A stretch of 64,000 nt of DNA from Heliocidaris tuberculata (taxonomy: Eukaryota; Echinodermata; Echinoidea; Camarodonta; Echinometridae): contig CM046845.1 in the NCBI GenBank assembly GCA_025618425.1, forward strand, positions 32,113,899 to 32,177,898. The letters run 5' to 3'. The notes under the pieces were generated by a model. The model saw only the letters and a list, made by a program, of their open reading frames with translations, was not told the DNA's origin and searched no databases. The position numbers were made by a program, and so were the translations under genes. This document shows, in pieces, positions 11,301 to 23,300 of the stretch. The first letter of the stretch is position 1; each line of letters begins with the position of its first letter.

Positions 11301-14300
11301 TTTGAACGCTATAGGCCTATAGGTCAACAAGGAGTAGGGTGTTAGCAAAAATAAAAATAGATAAATAATAACATAATAATAATAAATGATAATAATAATA
11401 ATAATACTAATAATAGTAATTATAATAATACTAATAATAGTAATAATAACAAACATAACATAAATAAATACTTAAATAATAGGGCTAATAAAAAGGGTCC
11501 ATATGTCCCGAAATTATTTTGGGTTTGACATTCATTTTGTTGAAAATCAAGGGAGATCAGTTTAATCAGCAAAATTCGGCTGTGCAATTTATCTCTTATT
11601 ACATACTCAAAATGCCTTCTCTGTAATATTATAGTATTAGGCCAATTAAAACCAAATAAAAAAATTTCTGGATGATTAAAAATCGTATATTTAATGCAAA
11701 TAAATTCATATTGGTTACATTCATTTAGTAAAAAAAAACGGTAAAAAAACACCCAATTATATTGTATATTGTTACTCATATATTATTTTATCATTATAAT
11801 GTTTGAGTATTATATTGTGTGATTTTAAAGATGGAAAATAAATTGAATTGAATTGAATTGAATTGAATTGAATAATGGTATTCAAACAACTTTAAAACTA
11901 ACAGTTAATCAGAAAGATACCTTCAACTATAGCAATTCCTTTGAATTTGTACACGTTCTGATGGGGCGCAAATGAGAGCGGACCATAGAGTTACGTATAT
12001 AACTCTATGGAGCGGACGGTTCGTGGTGAAATATCTCAGCATGTTTGCGCATTTCATCTTTTCCACGAACCGTCCTCTCTGTTTGTAAGTCAGTATAGAG
12101 ACAAAAGTACTTCATGAATATGGACGAATTGATGCTGAGTGAGAACAAATGTATCATGGAATACTCTAATCACATTGGTTATATTCATCATCCCCCCAAA
12201 ACTGTTTGAAAACTCGAATTAGAACATCCATGTCTGTAAATCACAATTTCCCAAAAGAGTTTCTTCCGCTTCCATTCAATTTGTACACTGTCGGGTTGCG
12301 CGCAAGGAGACCGGACGGTTCGTGGTGAAATAGCGAAGCGCGATCGCACATTTCATCTTTTCCACGAACCGTCCTCTCTGTTTATAAGTCATTAGAAACA
12401 AAACTATTCCATGGAAATGGAAGAATCGATGCTGAGTGAGAACAAATATGACATGGAATACTCTAATCACATTGGTTATATTTATCATCCCCAAAAACTT
12501 TTAGAAAACTCGAATTAGAACATCGATGTCTGTAAATCACGATTTCCCAAGAGTTTCTTCCGCTTTCATTCAATTTGTACACTGTCGGGTTGCGCGCAAG
12601 GAGACCGGACGGTTCGTGGTGAAATAGCGAAGCGCGTTCGCGCATTTCATCTTTTCCACGAACCGTCCTCTCTGTTTACAAACCAATTGTAGCTAAAATA
12701 CCCCATCCCCCAAAATGCGATACATACTGTATAAAACTTTAAAACCTATGCTTTCAGGCATTCCCATTGATTTTCAATATTATCTACTTTAAGATGCAGA
12801 AATCTGCGTTTCAAAAAGTCCTTTCCTTTAAACGCGTTTTCTGCAAAACTGAGTTTCGCCTCGAAACGCGCAGAGAGGACGGTTCGTGATGCGGGCGACG
12901 ATATATTTAGATATTTTTTGACCACATAAATGATGATCAGGGTATCATAAATCAACAAAAGTCAACATGCATTTTGCTTGGCATGGGCCCTTTTATGGGA
13001 TCAAGAGGTTTCAATCTATTCTCAAGGTGTCAAGTGGCATTTTAAGTGAAACACAAGGATAGGATGTGATAAATCCATGTAGATGGACCTGTTGGCACAA
13101 AAGTCTCCAAAAGTAGGCACTGTTATTTTGATTAATGCATTCAGTGACATTGATTGTTATCTTTTTTTCTTTTTGAAAACTTAATTTATGACTGTATTCT
13201 TCAAAGTAACAAGTTTTGTAGTGGCATTGAGAGCTGATATTTATAAGCCAATCATTCCTTCATATATAAAGATATTTCTAAGGATTATAGATAAAACTTG
13301 CAAATGGATTCCTTGGTACCATTGTCCATTTTGGGGGGCATGCATATTAGACAAGTTGGTGTAGTAGCTAGTGCATTATACTGTCAACACTCTGTATCCT
13401 GTGTGTACAACCATGGACCTACTACTATGTAGTAGTAGTAGTAGTAAGTAGGTAGTACTAGTAGTAGTAGTAGATCCATGGTACAACATGGTGTTTGTGT
13501 TTGTGTCAAATGTTGCACATCGTGTTTGTAATAGTTTCAAATGTTGCACAAGCTACATGTAGCTGCAAATATTGTTGTGTTGATATTTTGCCTTGAAACT
13601 TGCATGACATCTGCCTTTTACAGTATTTCAGAAGAGATTTATACATGTAAGCTGTATGTTTAAAACAGTGTGACAGCTTGTTTGTTTCTTGTAGGAGCAG
13701 GCCTAATACCTAATCCCATTGATGTGATGTGATTACAAGGTTGCTACTCGCAGTGGTTGCAAGCCTCACCAGTTCCTTGTTTTCAGGAATGTTCACATTT
13801 CTATATAGACCCACTCATAAGCTTGAATCACTTTAACAACTAATTTTGTTCTCCATTAGACGGGCGTAGAGATGATGATAACATTTATAAATTTTGAATA
13901 ATAATGTAATAAATGAAAGTGTGCATAATGGAAGTAAGTGTAGTATAGACATGATATATCAACCAACTCAACTTTATGAAAATGTAAAAAAAATAGAGAG
14001 AGATGGAGAGAAAGAGAGATAGAGAGAGAAAGAGAGAGAGAGAGAAAGAGAGAAAGAGAGAGCGAGAGAGAGGGAATAGAAAAGAGGAAAGTAATACCAC
14101 AGTCACACCGCCAAACCGACCCCACACCGACTCCAAACCGACTGCTTCTTGGCCTTTGGTGGCAATGTAATATTTGGTTCTGTCTGGCATCGGTCTTGTT
14201 GGTGTGACCGTGGTATAAGAGAAAGGGTATGTGAAAACCACCCTACCCCCCCCCCCCCCCTCAAAAAAAAAAAAAAAAAAAAAAAGCCCCTCCAAAATGA

Positions 14301-17300
14301 TTAATTTTAGCATAGTGATAAACTTTCATTTTTTATAATTTCCATTTTTCTTTGTTCAGGGGGACTACTTTTCAATGTTACTCATCAAATATCTCCAGTG
14401 TCAGAGCCGATTGATACCTGTCGTCATAACAACGTTCATCACAAATGTCATTGCAGTTGGTCTCTACTACCTCTTCATTCATGTCTTTGATCTCAGATTA
14501 GTGTGAGTGAACTTAGTTGTAAGAAATATATATCCAAAGAATTAATTCAGTAATTTCTTTATTTTCACCTTTTCCATCATTTCTTTCAGTTTGTCTCTGT
14601 ATTTTGTATCATTGTATCCCATTTGAATTTCAGCTGCAACATTTATTTTCTTTGCAAACATATTCCATTTTTTTCTGGCATGTTTCAACATTAATCAAAC
14701 ATGTTATTAGGGCAACAAGGAAACTATGAAAAACTAATACTGAATGAAATATTTATCTAATTAATTACATTTTCAAAGATATTTATAGCAGTTTCTAAAA
14801 CTAATTAATGATCATAATACGTGAAACACTACTCTTTTTTAGCATAGGATATATTAATGCTCAGTTTAAACACTCTCTTCCACTTTCAACTGTTGAAGTA
14901 CCTTAATAATCTACATGTACCATTCTAAACTCAGATAGTAAATTTGTACTTGGTAGAATAAAGATTCTTGAATGACCCGAGTGCTTTATGGCAGTGAAGC
15001 TGAAACCTGGGCAATAAAAAGGAAGCATACAATGTACACTATTGATATAGGAACTGTATACCGTATATGATACACTTTTTTATAATAATTCTTATCTTAT
15101 ACTGTGTATTTCTGAAATTGGTGGGATTTATGTTGTTTATTTACAGAGGTACCGCCATAGCCCAGGTATTATCACACTACATCCTTACTGCCCTTGTCAC
15201 AGGCTACATATTATGGAAGAAACTATACAAAGAGACTTGGACAGGTATGAGAGAAGGAGAAATAATAGAGAGACAGTCAGAGGGGGAGGGAGGGAGGAGG
15301 AGGGGGGGAGGGGGGAGGGAAGGAGGAGGAGGGAGGAGGAGGGGGAGGGGGGAGGGAGGGAGGGAGGGGGAAGGGAGGGAGGGAGGGGGAAGGGAGGGAG
15401 GGAGGGGGAAGGGAGGGAGGGAGGGAGGGAGGGAGAGGGAGAGAGGGGGAGGGAGGGAGGGGGAGAGAGAGGGAGGGAGGGGGGAGAGAGAGGGAGAGAG
15501 GGGGAGAGAGAGGGAGAGAGGGGGAGAGAGAGGGAGGGAGGGGGAGAGAGAGGGAGGGAGAGGGAGAGAGAGGGAGGGAGAGGGAGAGAGAGGAGGGAGG
15601 GGGAGAGAGAGGGAGAGAGGGGGAGAGAGAGGGAGAGAGGAGAGAGAGAGCGGAGGAGGAAAGGGGGAGGGGTAACATTTTATGAAATTTGTAAGATTTT
15701 TAGTATGAATATCTATGGTTCTGTTTTATTCATATGACAGAAGAAAAATTAACTTTATAAAACCTATTATGAGGTGTGACTAAAATAGAAGTTTATGCAT
15801 TATTTTTCAATTGACTTTTAATATGGACCTGTACTTGTCAGTAGAAGCAGCAAATAGTACAGCTTTGTAGTCATCAAGTCTAATGACTGGGGTCCCACAA
15901 ATTAACTGACTGTGTATAAGCGTTCCTTCTCTCTCTATAGATGAAAATGTACATTATACTGTGCTAAATTCTTCATAGTTTGTCATCTGGAGGTGCTACC
16001 AGTATCGTCTGTTGATAATGTCCCAATGCCAGTTCTACTCTTATTTATGTTTCAGGATGGAGCAAGGATTGTCTAGACGACTGGATGCCTATCTTCAAAC
16101 TTGGAATGGCCGGATGTATGATGGTGTGTCTGGAATGGTGGAGTTTTGATGTAGGCTTCTATCTGGCAGGTCAGTAGTCTATCTTATTCATGTTTAACCT
16201 GGTGAATACTAAGCTGAAGAGAACCCTAGCTGAGGTCTATTGAAAATGCATGCCATACTAAAATAAAAATTGCATTCAATGAGTAGATAGCTGTTGAATT
16301 TTGCCCCACTTTCCATCAACCAAAACCTGATGGTGTTTGCTATGTTCACCCACACAAAGATATAATGGTGATGTTTTTGACACTTCTCTACACCATCAAG
16401 GGACTAATATAGGATTTTCTAAACATCCATATATAAACATACAATATGCCTTAGTGACAGTAAGCTCTGATTCTCAATTAGTGCTTATTTAATTGCACAT
16501 GTTTACACTAACTGGCACTCGAAAGCGTTGAATATATATGCAATTCTTCTGCATTTTCATGTAATATACATATATCACAAATAAAGATGTGTTTTCTCTA
16601 CCGAAGGAAATATTTGTATGATATGAATCAATGTCCAAAATATTTGTGAGTGTTACTTTACTTTATTTTGTTATTTTATTAGAGGTTACTGCACCATGAT
16701 TTTGAGACAGATAATTTGGCTAAATTGCAACATAATAGGAAGGACCCAACTTGAAATGAGTCACTATTCTCAGTTAAGAGTAATTTTTTGCTGAACATTG
16801 AAAAAATTATGTTGAAGTCCATGCCATCCGCTGACCTTGTTCTTATCAAAGCACATTTATTGTAATTTAAGGATGCATGTGATTTGTAGCAGTTCCTGCA
16901 CTGTCACAACAAATTAGATATATCCTTGCATTTGCTTGGGATATTTTGGCTCTTTGTTGTTTTTACAGTTTTATGAATGGCTTCTGTGACTGTGAAGTAC
17001 ATTGGATCATCTAATTCATAGCAAGGTCACCTTGAAGTTGTTGTAAACTGCCCAACATTTTGCTTCATGTGTAATGCTTACAGTACCATCAAGTGTATGA
17101 AAACGTCAAAAATATATATTTTTTTTTTTTCATTGTTCTTCTTGGTGCAGACATCGTTCTATGATATCTATCTTCTCAATTCTTAAACCTATTTTTCTTG
17201 AACTTGTTTTTCATGAACCTGTTTTGAATTTCTATATTGAAAACAAGGTTCTCGTTGTCCTAAGATATGGAATATATACTACCAAAGAGATATGAACAGC

Positions 17301-20300
17301 CTGTGGCATAGTGAGGGTAAAAGAACATTACTAGTGACCTAAAATAGTTATTTATCTATAATGTATGCCATGACATCAACTTTTTGCATTGACAGATTTT
17401 TTTCTCAATGTAAATGTAAATCATTACATCAATCCACCATACAGGTAGATGCATGATTTACATTTAGACATCATAGTGATAATTTGTATTAAAAATCCAT
17501 TCTTTTATATTTCAGGATTGATTGCTGTTCTAATTAATATTATTATTCTTGAAATTGACAGAGATATTTCAAGGAAACTTATCCATGCATTTTGTTTTAT
17601 CTACAGGTCTTCTTGATGAGGAATCTGTAGGAGCTCATGCCATCATCATGTATACAGCTACCACAGGTTATATGGTGAGATATGAAGAAATTAGTGTTAT
17701 TGAAGGTAGTGTCACTTTTGAACTTGGACAGTTCTTGACGACACTATTTGCACTCCTAAATCATATATATAAAAATTATAAATTTTGTTGTGTAAATTTG
17801 TTAGCTTGCCTACCTTAACTCCTTTGGATGTATTTTGAAATAATGCTGGCTGGCATATAACAGACTGTATTAAAGAAGTGACATAGTGAGCCATACACAA
17901 GAAGATCACACTACTCATAAACACAGCAACAAGGCCAGTCTTTAAAGTTTGATCTATGGTTTTATGTATGTACGTGAAGGCCTACATGCAGCTCCATGGC
18001 TGAAACATGGAGCTCCTTCATATCAAAGTGACAATGATGTATTTAATTGACAGTCGCATTTGATGAAATAAAAAAATGAAAATGATGATAACAATTTTAA
18101 TTTATGTAGTGCTTAATACAAACATTTCTAGGTTAGCACTTAATACAAAAATTTTCTAAGTTTCTAATACAGAAGTGTCTAAGTTTCTAAAGTTTCTAAA
18201 CCATTTTATGTTCAGAATCTTTTTCATCATGCAAAACTATATATCAGACACTAAAATAAAGGAACTATTTACCAGTCAGAATTAGGTGATTTTATTTGTT
18301 TTTTATAAAAAAATTGATTTGTATTGTTAACATGGATTGTGAACAATACAAATCTCTCTCTGTCAGGCAATTAAGTTAAATTAAAGCCATAACACAAAGT
18401 GTGAATGAGGAAATATTTGTTTCTTTAAAAATGGAGTGTTTACCCTATAAAAGTAAAATTACATATTCAGAATGTTAACAGCAGCAAAATTTGTGAATGT
18501 TACACAAATTACTAACCCTACTTCGTACCACACCCATAGCCTTATAGTCTTGATTCAGAAGAGGTGTCCTTGTGTTAGAATGCCAGATTGTAATTTTTGT
18601 GACTTTTGTTTTTGTTGTATTTGTTCAGTTTCCGTATGGTATTGGCATAGCAGCAGCTATCAGGATAGGTAACAGCCTTGGAGCTAAGAAGCCTGGCATT
18701 GCCCGTGTTGCGTCAGTCGCTTCATTGTCGCTTGGAGGTAAGCCAATGTGCTATCTGTGATTGAATGGAAGTTTGATGTGAGAAATTTTTCTACAGACAT
18801 TTACCTCTCTCCATCTGTTACAGATCTTGATCTACAAGTGAATGGGAATATTTTAAGTAGTGTTTTGTTATTAAATATATGTATGTGCTGTTAAACCCTT
18901 CTGTGCCACTAGCATTACAAATAGTTGCCCTTTATGAACTTGCAAGAGTCAAATTTGAGTTCTCAAATCTTTGCTTCATTGTTGATTCTGGCCTTCAATA
19001 TCTTCCATGACAAAACTTTCACTGACAATGTATGTACATGTACCTGTTTCTACTTCAGGATAAAACCAATTAGTATTTTCCATGCAAACATAAATTAGAA
19101 CATTTAATATTCTTGAGCAGGCTTTGCTGCCCACTGCACAGAAGGGGTTAAACACCAGGAAAAACTGAATATCTGTAGGAAGATTTATGAGTCATTGAAC
19201 TTGGCTGAGTTTTGCCTTGAGTTGGCACCAGGCTTGAGTAAAGAAACCTGATAGTATGTTGTTGCCACTCAGAGGTATGAAGCTAAAATGGCATGGTTTG
19301 TTGTTTATTCAGTTTTAGTTTACTTTAGCCAGGTAGGCGACAACTAAAGATAGGATGCACATTTCTAGCTGCTTTGTTTGTAAGTGAGTCAGTCTCAGGT
19401 TTGCATGTTATGGTTTGTAACTTTGAGATGGAAATATCCGCTGGGGGTGTCTTAAATTCTTGTTGTTAATCCTTCGTGGGACCCAAATTAGGGGGGAACA
19501 GGTGGGTTGTGTGATAAATGTCACATTATTTAGGACCAGGTGTCATATTTAAAAAAATTCTTTTATTTGATGAAGTTATTTGCATGTGTGAGCTAAACCA
19601 CAGTCATGTTCAAAGACATGGATTTGATGGCCAAAAATGACTCAAGAATTTTTTGTTCAATCCTGGCTGGTGTCATATGATAGTGTTAGAATAACTCAAA
19701 TGAACTGATCTATCAACCTAAAAAATAATATTTCTTTTAAATGTGGTGTTCTCTCAAGAAAACTTTACAATTTCTATAATTCTTTTTCTGAATTGGAGAA
19801 AGAGGGTTGGACATCAAAATTTTCAATGCCAAACATGTGATTTTTGACTGTTGATTGTTCAAATTGCAGGTGATTTATAACAAGATCTGGGCAGGGTATG
19901 TTATTATATCACATGTGCCATTTTAGGTTTGTCAATTAATTCAGAAAATTCAGCTGACTACATCTAGGTACATGTTTGTGTGTGATTTTTATTTCTGAAT
20001 TTAACTAGCACTTTGGTTTAGGTACATGTAGCTTAGTGAAATATAGTGGCACTTTAAAAAAAAATGAAAACATCCAGCCAATCAACATTCATCATTTACC
20101 TAGTACATGTATATCTCACCAGGGGCCCGTTGCACAAAACTTGCGTTTGAACGCAACACAGGAAAATCAAACGTAACTTTATTTTCAGCCAATCAAAAGT
20201 GCGCATTTAGGACTTGCATTTGATTTTTAGGAGTTGAGATTAAACGCAAGTTTTGTGCAATGGGCCCCAGGGCAGGTAGGCAATTCCACGGTAATGGAAG

Positions 20301-23300
20301 GACATTCAGACACATTTTACCAACTTCAAACCATAACTACAATTTTTTTTTTTTGTAATGGGAGAACATTCCAAACATTAGAGATGTAAGATTAGATCAA
20401 CTGCATACCTGCCAACTGTCCCTATTTAACAGGGACAATTCCGATTTTTGGTAAAAGAAAGAGCCACTTCTACAGGCATGTGAAATTTCCGCGTTTACGC
20501 TAATTTCCGCTTTTTTAAAATCATTTTCTCGCGTTTTTCTTGGCTTTCCACGTTTTTTACTCTCTGGGTAATGAAAGACACAGTCTAGTCTCATACCATG
20601 CTTTTTGTCAAAATATAAACGTATTTTGAGCTGCTCATTACGCGAGCAATTATTATTCATGTCTAAAAACGCCTGGTAATAGAGACTTTCCAATCCGGTA
20701 TGGTTTCACGCTGCAGTGCGTGGCGGCCTAGCAGTGCACTGCTAAGCAGCCGCGCTGGGCTAGCAATCGAGTGGCATGGGGAAGCTCCGGGGGCGATAGC
20801 CGGTCTCGCATGTATCGCGCGGCGTTGGTCAAGTTGCTTCAGCTGCTAGCTGTGTCTTCGAGTGGTACTTCGAGCGGGACTTCGAGTTTGTTTGGATATA
20901 TTTCTTCCGCGTTTCCAACACAGTTATGCACCATCTTGGTACTTGTTTTGAATTGTTTATTTACTGATGTGAACTTCACAAGAGGAACTTAAATCATGGC
21001 TTCTACTTCCAAGGATCAAAATTATGTGGAGCGGGGCTTGCGTGATGATAAGGCATCAATTGACAAGAAAGACCCTCTCGTTAAAGAGATTATAGTATAG
21101 TAAACAAGAAAAGCAGGGAAAGCACACTCACACTTATGCGAGGTTATTGGGAAAAGCATATAGTCTGTGTCTGTGAGTACCAAATTGAAAACTGAAGTAA
21201 TTTTGAACTGTGAGTGTGAATGTTTGATACTTAATACAATAATATTTGTGTGTATTTGTGTTAGGGTGCAAATTTATTAGTGTGTCAATTATTTGTGTTT
21301 TTCAAGAAAAATATAATTATTATAATTAATTATCTATCAAATCATAACACACCTATCCAGATACAGTTAATCCTAAGCCTGAATTTCCTCTTTTGGTATG
21401 CACCAGATTGCACAATTTCAAGTTCAAAAACTGCAAAGCTCCCTACCGTGGGAGGGGGGTGTCCCCCCTCCCACACCCTCCCCCCGCTCGGTCGCTCCGC
21501 TCCCTCTCCATGTCACTAATTTACTTTCCTCTTTTTTTTTCTTACCTCACTCACATGCCTGCTTCTACCACTGTGTCCCTATTTTTGCAAAAATCTGTCT
21601 GTAGTAATGTATAGGAAACTCAGAAATGTCCTGATTTTCAGCCTCTGCCTTGTCATTTGTCCCTATTTCTTAGGTTTCAGGGTTGGCAGGTCTGCAACTG
21701 CCTTTGGTTTTGTTATTGCCAAGCAGTAATGAAATCAGGAACGTCAGGAACGTCAGGAACATCTAATCTTACATCTCTGATGTTTGAAATGTTCTACCAT
21801 TACAAAAAAAAAAAAATTGTAGTTATTGTTTGAAGTTGGTAAAATGTGTCTGAATGTCCTTCCATTACCGTGGAATTGCCCAGGTGTTTCTTGTGCACGC
21901 TCCCCGTTTAGCTAGATCCTAGATATAAGAGACGATTGTTATTTGGTCCGATACAGTTTTTGTTTAAAAGCCATGGTTTTATGTACCCCTGTTTTGCTTA
22001 GTTAACCTGAATCTACTTTATTTTAATTTTCATTTACAATTCATGAAATTCTAATATTGTTCTGTGATTTCATTGCCTGCAACTGCAGTGTAATATCCAT
22101 TAATAACATGTGACTTACTGAATGAATACAGCTTTATTCATACCAGCATGTTTTGTTTTGATGTAATTAATTACTGTTATATGTATTTGGCCTTCATCGT
22201 GTTATGCAAATGAGATTCTTGGAATCATATTGCAAGTTTTTTTTTTATTAGGAATAAGCCAGTTCGCAATTACAATTTACGCATGTGCAGATAAAGGTCA
22301 TTTGTTCCAAGTACAATTGACCTTTGTATGCTGTCATTTTGTTTGCACCATGATGCGTGCACCAGTATGATTTTACTTGTTAAACAAGTAGTTCGTCAAC
22401 CAAAACAATTTCAGTGTCATTTGTACCATGAACTGATTACGAACTGGCTTATTAGTTTCATGACTAAGTCCCATTCATGTAAACCATCCTGATTAACTTG
22501 TTCAACAAATGTTGTAACTATTTGTGCGTATTTAAATGTTCTAACATCATTGTTTGCAATCGTTAGATTATGTCCACTATAGGTTGGGAGGCTAAGCTAG
22601 TTTGAATGAGCTCAGTGGTTAATTGGAAATTTTGTGAAAACACAGAATTTGTCTCATTAAAATTCATTTCACAATTATTGTTGGAAAACTGTTGGCATAC
22701 AGTGGGCTAAAGACTAATCAAAATCAGAACTGAAATGGGAATAATTCACAAGATTTCTATTTGGTCAAATGTGCATTATCTTTTGGGGTAATAAAATGTT
22801 AACATACATACAGTAAAGACATAAAGTACATGTATCTGTCCATTAGAATTTGAAATTGATTACATTGGTCAAGCTTTAACTTTTGCAAATGTGACTTAAT
22901 AATTGCACTCTTTTCTTTAAGGGTTATTTCTGAAACAAGAAAGTACATTTTAACCTTTTTTTGTGGTCTGTTTCAATGAAATTTGATTTCAGTGATTGCT
23001 GCTATTATCCTGGCCATCTTGTACATTTCACTGAAAGATCTCATTCCCTACCTCTTCACTTCAGAAAGGTGAGATAGAATAAATAAATCCAACTGCACTT
23101 CTATGAGCCGACTGTGATCCCATTTTGGAAGAAAAGGCAATATTATTAGACATTAACATTTCAGAATGAACAGTTTTCCTGATTGAAGTCCCGAACTGTC
23201 ATATGAATAGCTACAGTGGAACCTCGTTATTACAAACACTTTTATAACAAACTCTCGTTATAACAAGGTAATTTTGCCAGTCCCACTTCTTTGTATTCTA

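Larger units (their letters stand above)
9396..12998. mobile_element. 3.6-kb non-autonomous composite element with about 90-bp inverted ends
   Basis: The left end (9396-9485; words atgccaagcaaatgcatg and gataccctgatcatcattt) is repeated inverted at 12901-12998. Inside are a foldback at 9492-9917, a microsatellite-rich middle and three tandem units at about 11940-12680. Copies of cacgaaccgtcctc occur in both orientations. No transposase-like reading frame was seen, so it appears non-autonomous. Target-site duplications were not resolved. Confidence 0.75.

Noticed and set aside
15067..15737. 200-codon Arg/Glu/Gly frame and its antisense Ser/Pro/Leu frame
   Set aside because: Purine microsatellite translated; the real exon inside (15147-15244) ends at a splice donor before it.
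20771..21110. Possible small gene in the GC-richer core (frames at 20771 and 20996)
   Set aside because: Short, no recognisable family, and wholly inside a transposon-like inverted repeat.
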